Assembly: GCF_008693075.1 (NCBI RefSeq)
Contig: NZ_VXKJ01000037.1
Span: 1-64,000 of the forward strand
Direction of reading: 5' to 3'
Source: Corynebacterium phocae
GTDB lineage: Bacteria > Actinomycetota > Actinomycetes > Mycobacteriales > Mycobacteriaceae
Length of the DNA stretch: 64,000 nucleotides
Shown: positions 47,983 to 57,537 of the stretch, one piece after another
How positions within the stretch are numbered: position 1 is the first letter of the stretch
Layout of the letters: each line of letters starts with the position of its first letter
Made by a program: the position numbers and the translations under genes
Notes under the pieces: model-generated
Database searches by the model: none
Seen by the model: only the letters and a program-made list of their open reading frames with translations
Told to the model about the DNA's origin: nothing

Positions 47983-50900
47983 ATGTCTGTCAAGAATGCT
48001 TCCTCCAGCTCGCGGAATTCCCGCAGCAAACGACGCTCGAAGGCGCAAGGTTCCACTACCGCGCGCAGCCGGCCAGCCGCGAAAACCCGCGCCCGCTCCG
48101 CCAGCGGCGCGTCTTCGCTGACCCTCACCGGCGCCTCGTCCAGCCGGGCGGCCGCTACCTCCGGTGAGCGCACCGGCAGCGCCTTCGGAGCAGTAGGCCA
48201 CGGGGTAGGGGCTGCCTTTGGCGCGGCCGCCCGCGGCCTGGGAAGCCTCACTCGGAGCCTTGGTTCCGGAAACCAAGACGGTGATGACCGCGAGGACGGG
48301 ACCGGGCGCGAGGACGGCTACGGCTCAGATTCCAGCTCTTACGCCGCTGGGGTGGGGTTGAACGAATTCTTGGCTGCTGAAGAAGACGAAGAAGAAGATG
48401 TAGAAACGGGTAGGATGAGCAAGGAACGCCAATCACGGTCCAAGCGAACTAAGAAACAAGATGCTGGTGACTCCGGGCGGTCCCGCGTGGCTAAAAATGA
48501 CGCGGATGACGGAATGGAGGACCATCCGGACAAGCCATCAACCTCCAGCGGTATTGCCATAGGTAACCCGGACGTCGTGGGCCTGGTGCTCATAGGCTTG
48601 GCAGCAGTGTTGGGAGCCTCGGTCTGGCTAGACATCGCGGGCCCCATCGGAGCCGTTATCGCTAAAGTCGCGCACTTGATTATCGGTGCCGGTGCCCTGG
48701 TGCTGCCAGTGGCCCTAGTGGCTGTTGCAGTCGCGCTCATGCTGCAATTGCAAGGTCCCTCCGGAGTGATGGAGACCCGAATGATTGTGGGGGTTGCCCT
48801 CATTGTTGTCTCCATGCTGGGGCTGATTCACCTCTTTGCGGACAACCCGGACTCCTGGGCGGACCGGATGGATGCCGGTGGGGCAGTGGGGGCCTGGACC
48901 GGAGGTCTGCTGGCCACCGGCTTTTCAGCCTACGTTGCTATTCCGTTGTTAGCGCTGGTTATTGTCTACGCCGCCCTTCTTATAACCCGCATTACTGTGC
49001 GCGAGGTGTGGGATATGGTGGCAGCGTGGGTTAGCCAGCAGCTCAATTCCACCGATGACGATGATCCTGATCTTGACCAGGATGAAGATCTGTACGGCAA
49101 TGCTTCCGCAGATATCGAAGACATTGAACAAGACCGGCGGCGGCCGAGCCGCCGTGGCGTGCGCCCCACAGTCCGGCGCGCTCCTAGCGCTGAGTCCGTT
49201 GCCCCCCGCAGGGGAGATAGCGGCCCCGGGCGCCCCGGAAGCTCCCCGCTGGATAATTACCCGTTGGACGAGGGGCTACGCCCGTCCGCGGATGCGGCAC
49301 AACTACCCGAAGACGGGGAATCAAGTAGTGCTACCCAGCACCTGGGAACAGCCCGCACGTTCAGCGCGAGCGACACGGACGAGATCCCGGTGGTTCCGGA
49401 ACCGCGTCAGCCTGCACCACGCAAGCGTTCGCAGGCGGTAGCAGACGTTGCCGGAGCGGCAGGGGCTGCTGGTGCCACCATTGCCGGTGCCGGCGCTGCA
49501 GGTGCGGCAGGTGCGGCAGCCCGTTCGGCAGGCGAGGCCGGGGCCTCCCTGGCTGCAGGTGCGGCAGCTAGTTCTGCTGGAGCGGCCGGGGCCTCCCTGG
49601 CTGCAGGTGCGGCCGGCGCGGGCGCGGCGGTATCGGCAAGTAAGGCAGCTGCTAGTGCGGCCGGAGATACCATCTCGGCGTCACGGGAGGCCGTGCGCAA
49701 GGCAATTATTCAGCGTTCCGGGATGGATCCGGCCACCGGCCGGAACATGGAACAACCACCGGCGGCCGTAGAACCCGCTGGGGAAACTAGCGTTATCCCT
49801 GTTGATGAAGGCAGTAACTACCACATTCCGGAAACTTCTTTGCTCACGCCGGGCAAGCCCGCCAAGGCGCACACGGAGGTCAACGACCGCATTATTGCGG
49901 CGATAACCGACGTCTTTGCAGAGTTCAAGGTTGACGCCCACGTGGTGGGCTTTAGCCGTGGCCCCACAGTCACCCGCTATGAAATTGAGCTGGGCCCGGG
50001 CGTGAAGGTCTCTAAGATCACCAACCTGCAATCCAACCTGGCGTATGCCGTGGCCACCGAGAATGTACGCCTGCTAACGCCTATCCCCGGCAAGTCCGCG
50101 GTAGGTATTGAGGTGCCTAACCCAGACCGGGAGATGGTGCGCCTGCGCGAGGTGCTGGACTCGGAGAACATGAACACCACCGACCCGATGTTGGTGGGCC
50201 TGGGTAAGGATATTGAGGGGCAGTTCATCTCTTCCTCCATCCAGAAGATGCCACACCTGTTGGTGGCCGGTGCCACCGGCTCGGGTAAGTCCGCGTTTGT
50301 GAACTCCCTGTTGGTGTCCATCCTCACCCGCGCCACCCCGGAGGAGGTCCGCCTTATCTTGGTGGACCCGAAGATGGTGGAGCTGACCCCGTACGAGGGC
50401 ATCCCGCACCTGATTACGCCCATCATTACGCAGCCAAAGAAGGCCAACGCCGCGTTGCAATGGCTGGTTGAGGAGATGGAGCAGCGGTATATGGACATGA
50501 AGTCCGCGCGCGTGCGCCACATCATGGACTTCAATGACAAGGTTCGCTCTGGAGAAATCCAGGCCCCGGCCGGCTCTAAGCGGGAGATGCGCCCCTACCC
50601 GTTTATCGTGTGCGTGGTAGACGAGCTGGCGGACCTGATGATGACCGCGCCGAAGGAGATCGAAGAATCCATCGTGCGTATCACGCAAAAGGCCCGCGCC
50701 GCTGGTATTCACCTGGTGCTGGCAACCCAGCGTCCGTCCGTGGACGTGGTGACTGGCTTGATTAAGACCAACGTGCCTTCGCGCCTGGCGTTTGCTACCT
50801 CTTCGCTGACGGACTCCCGCGTGATTTTGGACCAGGCCGGTGCGGAAAAGCTCATTGGTATGGGTGATGGCCTGTTCATTCCACAGGGCGGACGTCCGGT

Positions 50901-51432
50901 GCGCATGCAGGGCGCGTTCGTTGCGGACGACGAAGTGCAAGCTGTTGTCGATGCCGCCAAGGCTCAGGGCCAGCCCAACTACACCGAGGGAGTCACCGAG
51001 GACAAGGCGGCTGAGGCCAAGAAGGACATTGATGAGGACATCGGAAAGGATCTGGACGACCTGCTTGAGGCCGTCGAGCTGGTGGTCACCTCCCAGTTGG
51101 GTTCTACGTCTATGCTTCAGCGCAAGCTGCGCATTGGTTTTGCCAAGGCCGGCCGCCTCATGGATCTGATGGAAACCCGCGGTATCGTGGGCCCCTCCGA
51201 GGGATCCAAGGCCCGCGAGGTACTCACCAAGCCGGAAGAGCTAGAGACCATGCTGTGGTACTTGAAGGGCGCCGACCCCGCCGATGCCCCCAAGGAGATG
51301 CAGGACGAGCTGGACCAGGAAGCCGGCCCCAGCGGTGATGAGACCTCCGTCATAGACGGTGAAATAGTGGAGGACGCCGCCGAAACCAAAGCGGTCAAGG
51401 CAACCTACAATCCCTCCGCTGGTGCCTTCTAA
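47983..51432 (+). CDS. ftsK: DNA translocase FtsK
   Basis: A septal DNA pump that clears chromosome ends from the division site and activates XerCD recombination. It has 1149 residues from ATG 47983: a basic Ser/Arg-rich start, four hydrophobic segments (about residues 200-330), and a long acidic then Ala/Gly-rich linker. The RecA-like motor has [12 protein letters not shown] (Walker A) and a [17 protein letters not shown] Walker B. The C-terminal gamma domain reads DNA polarity sequences. The linker includes near-duplicate stretches around [10 protein letters not shown]. No ribosome site is clear. A TAAAGT seven bases upstream suggests a leaderless message. Confidence 0.96.
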   Translation: MSVKNASSSSRNSRSKRRSKAQGSTTARSRPAAKTRARSASGASSLTLTGASSSRAAATSGERTGSAFGAVGHGVGAAFGAAARGLGSLTRSLGSGNQDGDDREDGTGREDGYGSDSSSYAAGVGLNEFLAAEEDEEEDVETGRMSKERQSRSKRTKKQDAGDSGRSRVAKNDADDGMEDHPDKPSTSSGIAIGNPDVVGLVLIGLAAVLGASVWLDIAGPIGAVIAKVAHLIIGAGALVLPVALVAVAVALMLQLQGPSGVMETRMIVGVALIVVSMLGLIHLFADNPDSWADRMDAGGAVGAWTGGLLATGFSAYVAIPLLALVIVYAALLITRITVREVWDMVAAWVSQQLNSTDDDDPDLDQDEDLYGNASADIEDIEQDRRRPSRRGVRPTVRRAPSAESVAPRRGDSGPGRPGSSPLDNYPLDEGLRPSADAAQLPEDGESSSATQHLGTARTFSASDTDEIPVVPEPRQPAPRKRSQAVADVAGAAGAAGATIAGAGAAGAAGAAARSAGEAGASLAAGAAASSAGAAGASLAAGAAGAGAAVSASKAAASAAGDTISASREAVRKAIIQRSGMDPATGRNMEQPPAAVEPAGETSVIPVDEGSNYHIPETSLLTPGKPAKAHTEVNDRIIAAITDVFAEFKVDAHVVGFSRGPTVTRYEIELGPGVKVSKITNLQSNLAYAVATENVRLLTPIPGKSAVGIEVPNPDREMVRLREVLDSENMNTTDPMLVGLGKDIEGQFISSSIQKMPHLLVAGATGSGKSAFVNSLLVSILTRATPEEVRLILVDPKMVELTPYEGIPHLITPIITQPKKANAALQWLVEEMEQRYMDMKSARVRHIMDFNDKVRSGEIQAPAGSKREMRPYPFIVCVVDELADLMMTAPKEIEESIVRITQKARAAGIHLVLATQRPSVDVVTGLIKTNVPSRLAFATSSLTDSRVILDQAGAEKLIGMGDGLFIPQGGRPVRMQGAFVADDEVQAVVDAAKAQGQPNYTEGVTEDKAAEAKKDIDEDIGKDLDDLLEAVELVVTSQLGSTSMLQRKLRIGFAKAGRLMDLMETRGIVGPSEGSKAREVLTKPEELETMLWYLKGADPADAPKEMQDELDQEAGPSGDETSVIDGEIVEDAAETKAVKATYNPSAGAF

Positions 51433-51455
51433 CCACCGGAGGCGGTATTAGAGCT

Positions 51456-51474
51456 CCGGGTTTCCGGAACCCGG
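51456..51474 (+). other. small hairpin after ftsK
   Basis: CCGGGTT (51456-51462) pairs with AACCCGG (51468-51474) over five bases. It lies just before the main terminator. Confidence 0.5.
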
Positions 51475-51478
51475 CCAT

Positions 51479-51515
51479 AAGCCCCAGCCGCGCGCAACCG
51501 CGTGCGCTGGGGCTT
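51479..51515 (+). terminator. terminator after ftsK
   Basis: AAGCCCCAG (51479-51487) pairs with CTGGGGCTT (51507-51515), with GC-rich inner pairing. A TTTT occurs about 10 bases later. Confidence 0.7.
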
Positions 51516-51546
51516 GTTGGCGCTTTTGGTGTAGTGTGTTTAAAGA

Positions 51547-51683
51547 ATTGGAGGGGAGTACCCCACACCTTCGGCGCTGGCCGTCAACACGGCTGCACGT
51601 CCACTGAGACTTGCTCCCGGTCGCGCCGGTCCACACCGCACATTTTGCTGCTTTGTGGGCGGGGGAGACCTCCGGTCTTTTTT
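51547..51683 (+). promoter_or_regulatory. yybP-ykoY-type manganese riboswitch upstream of terC
   Basis: The leader contains the hallmark GGGGAGTA (51553-51560) and, about 100 bases later, GGGGGAGACC (51661-51670), matching the two conserved sides of the yybP-ykoY aptamer that senses Mn2+. P1 can form between 51547-51552 and 51671-51676. The 3' side CCTCCGGTC (51669-51677) is also perfectly complementary to GACCGGAGG (51714-51722), which contains the terC ribosome site. A short AGACC-TCC-GGTCT hairpin with six T residues (51666-51683) is a second possible off-state. TerC genes are a well-known target of this riboswitch class. Confidence 0.85.
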
Positions 51684-51713
51684 ATCGTTTTACCGTACTA
51701 GCTTTTCAGTACC

Positions 51714-51722
51714 GACCGGAGG
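51714..51722 (+). promoter_or_regulatory. terC ribosome binding site complementary to the riboswitch 3' strand
   Basis: GACCGGAGG holds the GGAGG that precedes the terC ATG (51732) by nine bases. All nine bases can pair with riboswitch positions 51669-51677. Aptamer P1 formation would free it, so the predicted behaviour is translation on with ligand. Confidence 0.7.
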
Positions 51723-51731
51723 ATTTTAACT

Positions 51732-52847
51732 ATGCACGTACCCTTGTGGATCTGGGCCATCACTATGGCCGTTATCGCTGGCTTTTTTGTCTTTGACTTC
51801 TTCTCGCATGTGCGCTCACCGCACGCGCCATCCATGAAGGAAGCTGGTGCCTGGGCAGCCTTTTATATGGGCATGGCCGTGGTGTTCGGCGGGATAGTGT
51901 GGATTACTTGGGATGGTGAGCACGCCATGCAGTTCTACACCGGCTGGATCACTGAACTCGCGCTGAGCGTAGACAACCTCTTTGTCTTCACGCTCATCAT
52001 GGCGGCTTTCAAGATTCCGCGAAAATTCCAACAAAAGGTGCTGCTGATTGGCATTGTTCTGGCCTTGCTGTTCCGCCTCATCTTCATCCTGCTCGGCGCA
52101 GCGCTGATTGCAGCCTGGTCCGATGTGTTCTACATCTTTGCCGTCTTCCTTATCTACACTGCGGTCAAGCTCATCATCGATGAAGTCCGCGGCGCAGAGG
52201 AAACCAACCCCAACGACATGATGGTCATCAAGTGGCTGCGCAAGGTAGTCCACGTGACCCCGCGCTACCACGGGGATAACCTGACCTACCGCGAAAAGTC
52301 CGGGGCCAAGGCCGGCAAGTTCGCCCTAACCCCACTGTTCGTGGCGCTGATTGCTATCGGGCTTATTGACGTCATGTTTGCCTTTGACTCCATTCCCGCC
52401 ATCTACGGGATTACCTCTGAGCCATTCCTGGTCTTTACCACCAACGCCTTTGCCCTCATGGGTCTGCGCCAGATGTTCTTCCTCATCGACGGCCTGCTGG
52501 AGCGACTTGTCTACCTGGCTTATGGCCTGGGTATCATCTTGCTGTTTATTGGCGTGAAGCTGCTGTTCCACGCGCTCCACGAGAACAACCTGCCGTTTAT
52601 CAACAGCGGCGAAGACGTCCACTCCATCCCGGAAATTTCCACGCTGGGGTCCTTGGTAGTGATTGTGGGTGTCCTGGCCACAACGGTGGTGCTATCTCTT
52701 ATCAAGAGCAAGCGTGACGTGGCCAACGGCGGCCAGCGTGCCACCTCTAACCGCCTGGACTGGGACGAGGAAGGAAACAAAATTGTCCGCGACAAGAATG
52801 GCAAATTCCTGCGCCAGGCCACCGAGGCTGACACCGCCAAACGCTAA
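51732..52847 (+). CDS. TerC-family integral membrane protein, probable manganese exporter
   Basis: 371 residues with about nine hydrophobic segments. The TerC signature is clear: ELALSVDNLFVFTLIM with acidic metal-ligand residues, and FAFDSIPAIYGIT in the second half. TerC proteins of this type (Alx/YkoY-like) export Mn2+ and may metallate secreted enzymes. The preceding manganese riboswitch supports that role. The C-terminus is a hydrophilic tail of about 50 residues. A strong terminator follows. Confidence 0.92.
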   Translation: MHVPLWIWAITMAVIAGFFVFDFFSHVRSPHAPSMKEAGAWAAFYMGMAVVFGGIVWITWDGEHAMQFYTGWITELALSVDNLFVFTLIMAAFKIPRKFQQKVLLIGIVLALLFRLIFILLGAALIAAWSDVFYIFAVFLIYTAVKLIIDEVRGAEETNPNDMMVIKWLRKVVHVTPRYHGDNLTYREKSGAKAGKFALTPLFVALIAIGLIDVMFAFDSIPAIYGITSEPFLVFTTNAFALMGLRQMFFLIDGLLERLVYLAYGLGIILLFIGVKLLFHALHENNLPFINSGEDVHSIPEISTLGSLVVIVGVLATTVVLSLIKSKRDVANGGQRATSNRLDWDEEGNKIVRDKNGKFLRQATEADTAKR

Positions 52848-52909
52848 AGCGAAGCGTTACTCCCAGCCGCGTTATTCCTAGCCAGCGGTAAAAGGGAGAC
52901 ACACACACG

Positions 52910-52973
52910 AAGCTCTTCCCACTTTCACCGGCAGCTCCCCGCGGGGCACCGGTGGGGTGGGAAGAGCTTTGTC
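52910..52973 (+). terminator. strong terminator after terC
   Basis: AAGCTCTTCCCAC (52910-52922) pairs perfectly with GTGGGAAGAGCTT (52957-52969), with inner CACCGG/CCGGTG and CCCC/GGGG stems, then TTGT. It is a 13-bp outer stem. Confidence 0.85.
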
Positions 52974-53083
52974 ATTCCCGGCGCGAGCGTCTATGGGGCC
53001 CGGTCCGTACCGCAGCGCCAGCTACACCCAAGTGCCAGGCGCGGTTCGCTGAAAGTCCTAGGAAGGCGAAACGGGCAAATAGA

Positions 53084-53374
53084 CTAGAAAGAGTTGATGA
53101 CCGGGTTCCACTCGCGGATGGTGCGGTCTGGCACCAAGTTGCCCTTCCAGAAGGGGTCCTGGTCCATGATGTCAATTACCTGGGCTACCTCGGTAGACTC
53201 ATCATCGAATTTCAAGATGATAAGCGCGCCGCCCAAGCCGTCGGGGTGCGGGCCGGAGCCTAGAATCTTTCCCTCCCCATGGAGCCGGGAGATGAACTCC
53301 CGGTGCTCCGGACGGGTCTGGGCAATACCGGAATTTTCGGGGTCGTACTTGTAGGAAACTGCGAAGTATTTCAT
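53084..53374 (-). CDS. YciI family protein
   Basis: A 96-residue single-domain YciI-like protein. It starts MKYFAVSYKYDP and carries REFISRLHGEGKILGSGP and a late DPFWKGNLV with the family His/Asp-type active residues. The fold resembles small ferredoxin-like dehydratases or dehalogenases, but the role is unknown. It is divergent from pgsA. A minus-strand TAGACT lies six bases before its ATG, so the message may be leaderless. Confidence 0.85.
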   Translation of the reverse strand: MKYFAVSYKYDPENSGIAQTRPEHREFISRLHGEGKILGSGPHPDGLGGALIILKFDDESTEVAQVIDIMDQDPFWKGNLVPDRTIREWNPVINSF

Positions 53375-53545
53375 GGCTACAGTCTAAACTTTTTTCCCCG
53401 GCCTGCGGGGAGGTTTCTGTCCGCTGCCGCGCCCGGCCGTGTGCGCCGGGTGTGTATAAGAGCCTGCAAGCTGGGGAGCAGGCAGATACACTCGCACGTT
53501 CGAACGGGTACGCGCGCGGGCCGGGGCTGCGGTAGGATGGCGGGC

Positions 53546-54103
53546 GTGACTGACCGAAAAATGACTCCTACGTCCAAGCCGTCTAATCTCAACGTTCCAA
53601 ACGTTTTGACCAGCCTGCGTATCCTGTTCATTCCGGTTTTCGCGTGGCTGGCCCTCTCAGGTCACCAGTGGTGGACGTTCTGGGTGTTCGGTCTGTTGAT
53701 GTTTACCGACAAACTTGACGGGGATATCGCCCGCAAACACAACCTGGTTACAGATTTTGGCAAGATCGCGGACCCTATCGCGGACAAAGCTTTGATGTCC
53801 ACGGCGCTGATTTGCCTCAACCTGGCTTACGGCCTTCCCTGGTGGGTAACCGTGGTCATTTTGGTCCGCGAGTTTGGGATCACCTTCTGGCGCATGGGGA
53901 TGTTGCGCTCCGGCAAGGTGGTTCCCGCCTCCAAGGGCGGGAAGTTGAAAACCGTGCTCCAAGCCTTTGCCGTGGCCCTCTACTTCCTTCCGTTGCCAGG
54001 ATGGATGGATATCCCTAGTTTCCTAGTCATGCTGCTGGCAGTAGTGGTGACCGTGGTGACCGGTGCCCAGTACCTTCTAGACGCACGGCGCAGCAACGGT
54101 TAA
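53546..54103 (+). CDS. pgsA: CDP-alcohol phosphatidyltransferase (phosphatidylglycerophosphate synthase-like)
   Basis: A membrane enzyme joining CDP-diacylglycerol to an alcohol, most likely glycerol 3-phosphate. The CDP-alcohol motif DKLDGDIARKHNLVTDFGK-IADPIAD is intact (D-G-x2-A-R-x8-G-x3-D-x3-D). The start at GTG 53546 (185 residues) has TAGGA eight bases upstream; ATG 53537 is close and possible, while the 86-residue upstream extension is not. It leads the pgsA-cinA-clgR set seen in other actinobacteria. Confidence 0.9.
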   Translation: MTDRKMTPTSKPSNLNVPNVLTSLRILFIPVFAWLALSGHQWWTFWVFGLLMFTDKLDGDIARKHNLVTDFGKIADPIADKALMSTALICLNLAYGLPWWVTVVILVREFGITFWRMGMLRSGKVVPASKGGKLKTVLQAFAVALYFLPLPGWMDIPSFLVMLLAVVVTVVTGAQYLLDARRSNG

Positions 54104-54153
54104 CAGCCCATACCCCGCCCGTGCTGGTGCGCAGTGAAGAAAGGTAAAAGCAC

Positions 54154-54627
54154 GTGACTGCTGAAAATGTCCTCACCGTTCTAAAAGCCAGGGGAGAGAC
54201 TCTAGCTTTCTGCGAGTCCCTTACCGCAGGCTTGGCGGCTGCAAGCGTGGGTTCAGTCCCCGGCGCTTCACACGCGTTGCGCGGGGGTTTGGTCACCTAC
54301 GCCACTGAGGTCAAAGCAGCTTTCCTGGGCACTACTGTAAAGGCTCTGGAAGCGCAGGGGGTGGTGTCCGCGCTCACGGCCAAGGACATGGCTGTGGCTG
54401 CTGTCAGGCATTGCGGATCCACGTGGGGTATTTCCCTGACTGGGGTGGCTGGTCCTGACTTACAGGAGGGGCACCCACCTGGGACAGTGTTCGTGGGGAT
54501 TGCTCACCACGGGGGCACCGTGGAGACCTTCCTGGCAACGGGGTTGTACGGTTCCCGGGAGGAAATCCGGACCGGTGCCGTAACCTTTGCCCTATCTACC
54601 TTCTTGGGCATTCTAGAAAAATCATAG
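54154..54627 (+). CDS. cinA: CinA C-terminal domain protein (NMN amidohydrolase family)
   Basis: A 157-residue stand-alone CinA C-terminal domain, which in its family deamidates nicotinamide mononucleotide (pyridine nucleotide recycling) and is linked to competence genes elsewhere. ESLTAGLAAA and TGVAGPDLQEG are the conserved motifs. The GTG start has AAAGG about eight bases upstream. It lies between pgsA and clgR. Confidence 0.9.
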   Translation: MTAENVLTVLKARGETLAFCESLTAGLAAASVGSVPGASHALRGGLVTYATEVKAAFLGTTVKALEAQGVVSALTAKDMAVAAVRHCGSTWGISLTGVAGPDLQEGHPPGTVFVGIAHHGGTVETFLATGLYGSREEIRTGAVTFALSTFLGILEKS

Positions 54628-54635
54628 AGACTCCG

Positions 54636-54664
54636 GGAACAAATCCCCGCCACCGTGCGTTAGA
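54636..54664 (+). promoter_or_regulatory. SigH-type (ECF) promoter for clgR
   Basis: GGAAC (54636-54640) and GTTAGA (54659-54664) fit the corynebacterial SigH pattern GGAA-N18-21-GTT, with 19 bases between GGAA and GTT. Transcription would start at about 54671-54672, at the clgR ATG. SigH control of clgR is reported in C. glutamicum. Confidence 0.7.
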
Positions 54665-54671
54665 CATAGTG

Positions 54672-55034
54672 ATGAAAACAACTACTGCACTTCTTGAAAA
54701 GCCAATTTCCCAGATGTCATCTCCGGCTTCAAAGACGGCTACGCGGACGCCGGAGCCGTTGCTGCGGCAGGCCCTGGGGCTGACGCTGCGTGCGTTCCGT
54801 GCTGATAAGGGCGTTACGCTCCGTGAGCTCGCTTCCATCGCGCACGTGTCACCGGGGTACTTGTCAGAGCTAGAACGCGGGCGCAAGGAAGTCTCTTCTG
54901 AGATGCTGGCTGCGGTGTGTCACGGGCTGGGCACCACGGTTGCAGAGGTCCTCATTGAAGCCGCCGGTAATATGGTGATGCCCACCATGAATGAGGAACT
55001 GGCCGCCACCGCACCTGCTGCAGCGGAGGCATAG
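54672..55034 (+). CDS. clgR: transcriptional regulator ClgR
   Basis: A 120-residue XRE-type regulator that activates clp protease and related stress genes in actinobacteria. The helix-turn-helix is clear: TLRELASIAHVSPGYLSELERGRKEVSSEMLAAV. It has an N-terminal arm of about 35 residues. ClgR is itself degraded by ClpCP, often through its C-terminus, which here ends in a short Ala-rich tail. The ATG at 54672 fits a leaderless SigH transcript. pspA lies downstream, as in mycobacteria. Confidence 0.92.
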   Translation: MKTTTALLEKPISQMSSPASKTATRTPEPLLRQALGLTLRAFRADKGVTLRELASIAHVSPGYLSELERGRKEVSSEMLAAVCHGLGTTVAEVLIEAAGNMVMPTMNEELAATAPAAAEA

Positions 55035-55186
55035 ACGGCCTTCCCCTAAGTTGAGCCCCTAAATCCTTACATTGTGGAACACCGTGGATACGGGTTGGCT
55101 AACATGGGAGACACGTTAAAAGTGAGTCCTCGTAGCAGCGTAGACTCGTGAGAATAGTAAACCCTCTATAAGAAAGGCCCAAGATA

Positions 55187-56104
55187 GTGGCTAATCCGTT
55201 TGTTAAGGCATGGAAGTACCTCATGGCGTTGTTTGACTCAAAAATTGAGGAAAACGCTGACCCCAAGGTACAAATCGAGCAAGCTATCGAGGAAGCTCAG
55301 CGCCAGCACCAGGAACTTTCCCAGCAGGCGGCCGCCGTCATTGGAAACCAGCGCCAGCTGGAGATGCAGCTCAACCGCCGTTTGGGTGATATTGAGAAGC
55401 TACAGGCCAACACCCGGCAGGCTCTTGAGCTAGCGGATAAGGAGCGCCAGAATGGCAATGATTCCAAGGCAGTGGAGTACGAAAATGCCGCAGAAGCCTT
55501 CGCCGCTCAGCTAGTGACTGCGGAGCAATCCGTTGAAGACACTAAGAAGATGCATGACCAGGCGCTGCAGTCCGCTGCTAAGGCCCGTCAGGCTGTTGAG
55601 CGTAATGCCGCTTCTTTGCGCGAGAAGGTCAACGAGCGCTCCAAGCTGCTGTCCCAGCTGGAGCAAGCCAAGATGCAGGAAAAAGTTTCTGAGTCCTTGA
55701 GCTCCATGAGCGAACTTACCTCTTCATCTGGTCCCACCCTTGACTCCGTGCGTGAGAAGATTGAGCGCCGCTACTCCAACGCCCTGGGGCAGGCGGAGTT
55801 GGCAGAAAGTTCCGTTGACGCGCGTATGCATGAGGTGGAGCAGGCAGGCATTCAGATGGCAGGGCACTCCCGCCTAGAGCAGATTCGCGCGGAGATGAAC
55901 TCCACCAAGGCCGTGGAAAGCGACAAGAAGGAGTCCATCGAGGCTCCTAGGGCTGACAACGCCGCCGGCGCGAAGTCGGTGCGTATGCAAAAGCCTGAGC
56001 CTGCAGCTCAGCCGCAGCCATCCGGTGAGAAGAAGCTGACCACCGAGGACGTGGATGACGCCGCAGTTCAGGCACGCTTGCGTGAGCTCCGTGGTGAGCA
56101 GTAG
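55187..56104 (+). CDS. pspA: PspA/IM30 family envelope stress protein
   Basis: A 305-residue coiled-coil protein that binds and stabilises damaged membranes. It starts [21 protein letters not shown] with an amphipathic helix, followed by long Gln/Ala/Glu-rich heptads (about residues 30-220). The C-terminal third is low complexity, ending RLRELRGEQ. The GTG start has AAAGG upstream. ClgR controls pspA in mycobacteria, and the arrangement here is the same. A 150-base gap suggests it also has its own promoter. Confidence 0.92.
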   Translation: MANPFVKAWKYLMALFDSKIEENADPKVQIEQAIEEAQRQHQELSQQAAAVIGNQRQLEMQLNRRLGDIEKLQANTRQALELADKERQNGNDSKAVEYENAAEAFAAQLVTAEQSVEDTKKMHDQALQSAAKARQAVERNAASLREKVNERSKLLSQLEQAKMQEKVSESLSSMSELTSSSGPTLDSVREKIERRYSNALGQAELAESSVDARMHEVEQAGIQMAGHSRLEQIRAEMNSTKAVESDKKESIEAPRADNAAGAKSVRMQKPEPAAQPQPSGEKKLTTEDVDDAAVQARLRELRGEQ

Positions 56105-56130
56105 TAGCTTGTAGTAGCTTGTAGCAGCTT
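56101..56130. repeat. three 10-bp tandem repeats at the pspA stop
   Basis: GTAGTAGCTT, GTAGTAGCTT and GTAGCAGCTT run in tandem from 56101 to 56130, starting inside the last codons of pspA. Each unit contains TAG, so several stop codons follow one another in frames. This is probably slippage expansion. Confidence 0.8.
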
Positions 56131-56140
56131 GTAATAACAG

Positions 56141-56198
56141 TAAACCCCGCTGGGTGTTACCGAAGAAATGTTTTCGGTTCTCACCCCAGCGGGGTTTA
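56141..56198. terminator. bidirectional terminator between pspA and bioN
   Basis: TAAACCCCGCTGGGTG (from 56141) pairs with CACCCCAGCGGGGTTTA (to 56198) with one bulge. An inner ACCGAA/TTCGGT hairpin completes it. A/T runs occur on both sides of the stem, suited to the two convergent genes. Confidence 0.8.
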
Positions 56199-56206
56199 GT
56201 GCTGCT

Positions 56207-56830
56207 TTAGTCTCCCACGCCTCTGGCGGCTAGAGCTTCACCTATTGCTTGGGCGCGACGGATGGAGCGGATGATGACCGGGGTGCCAAAAGCCAGCGGG
56301 CTGGCCGTAGCACCGCGGGCTTGGCGGGCATCCAGGACTTCATAGACGGTTTCAAACATCAGTGGAATGAGCCGGATAGTCAAGGCCATGGCCAAACTGA
56401 TGGTGTCTACGGGGACTCCAATCCTCTCCAGCGGGGAGAGGGCAGTGGTCACCGAGTCCATGATCTGTGCAACCGTAGAGGTTAATGTGAGCAAGAATGC
56501 TAAAAGTAGAGCGGAGAGCAAGACCAAGAATTTTTCCGCCGCAAAAACAAAGTCCTCGGACCACCACTGGAAACCTGCTAGTGGAAGTAAGAACAGTAAT
56601 GGCGGCCACGTCTGGCTCCACGCAACCCGTACTGGGATTCGCGCGCAAACGTAGAGCACCCCGATTACTGCGATATAGGACAGCCCCCACCAGAGCGTGT
56701 TGAAGGAAATACTGGTCACTATAACAAAAAGCATCACCACGGCTATTTTCGCCGCCGGATTGACGCGGTGGATGAAGGAATTTCCGGGGATGTAGACCGA
56801 CAGCGGGATGTTTTCCCTGCGTTTAGACAT
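56207..56830 (-). CDS. bioN: ECF transporter transmembrane protein BioN
   Basis: The energy-coupling transmembrane (T) component of the biotin transporter. It has 207 residues and about five hydrophobic segments. The ARG-type coupling motif is present as LDARQARGATASP, and a second one near the C-terminus as AQAIGEALAARGVGD. It is the last gene of bioY-bioM-bioN, 14 bases after bioM. Confidence 0.93.
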   Translation of the reverse strand: MSKRRENIPLSVYIPGNSFIHRVNPAAKIAVVMLFVIVTSISFNTLWWGLSYIAVIGVLYVCARIPVRVAWSQTWPPLLFLLPLAGFQWWSEDFVFAAEKFLVLLSALLLAFLLTLTSTVAQIMDSVTTALSPLERIGVPVDTISLAMALTIRLIPLMFETVYEVLDARQARGATASPLAFGTPVIIRSIRRAQAIGEALAARGVGD

Positions 56831-56844
56831 GGCGTTGTTATCTC

Positions 56845-57537
56845 CTACAGGGGGCGCGAAGCCATGAGCCGAACATAGAAATCAATGACTTCCGCTGGGG
56901 GTCCGTCCGCAGCAATGCGTGCTTTGTCAATGCAGATCACCCGGTCAAAATCTTGGAGGAAATCAAGATCGTGGGTTACCACTATTAACTGCTGCTCGAG
57001 CGCGGCGAACTCCCGCCGGATCCTATCCCGGTTGCGTAGATCTAGAAGTGTGGTTGGTTCGTCCGCAACGACAATCTTCGGATCAATTACCAGCACTGCT
57101 GCGAGCGCCAATAGCTGCTTCTGACCCCCGGATAGTGTGTGGGGTGATCTGTCCGCTAGGTCAGTTAGACCGAACCTGGCCAGAGCGGCGTCAACCCGGC
57201 GGTTGCGTTCTTGTTTGTCTAGCTTGAACCTACGCAGTGAAAAGGCCACGTCATCGCGGACGTTGGGCATGACAATTTGGTTCTCCGCGTCGGAGAACAC
57301 GAACCCCACTTCTTTGCGGACCTGCTTGCCATTGCGGGCCACGTCCTGGCCATTGACCGTTACGGTCCCGGTGCTGGGTTCCCCGAGCCCGTTAATCAGG
57401 CGGGTGAGCGTGGACTTGCCACTGCCGTTTTCGCCGATAATGCCTATTCTTTGCTCTTGTAGCTCAAGGTTGATGTCTTTCAGCACGGCAACTCCGTTGA
57501 AATTAACGGAGACTCCAGTGAAAGAAATGTTAGGCAT
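56845..57537 (-). CDS. bioM: ECF transporter ATPase BioM
   Basis: The ABC ATPase of the biotin transporter. The start at 57537 gives 230 residues (MPNISFTGV). Walker A GENGSGKSTLTR, signature LSGGQKQLLALA and Walker B KIVVADEPTTLLD are intact. It overlaps bioY by eight bases, so translation is coupled. BioMN energises the BioY substrate-binding protein. Confidence 0.94.
   Translation of the reverse strand: MPNISFTGVSVNFNGVAVLKDINLELQEQRIGIIGENGSGKSTLTRLINGLGEPSTGTVTVNGQDVARNGKQVRKEVGFVFSDAENQIVMPNVRDDVAFSLRRFKLDKQERNRRVDAALARFGLTDLADRSPHTLSGGQKQLLALAAVLVIDPKIVVADEPTTLLDLRNRDRIRREFAALEQQLIVVTHDLDFLQDFDRVICIDKARIAADGPPAEVIDFYVRLMASRPL

Noticed and set aside
53497..53506. Perfect 10-bp palindrome CGTTCGAACG between yciI and pgsA
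   Set aside because: It is short and lacks the spacing of a LexA box or another operator I know; chance in GC-rich DNA is likely.
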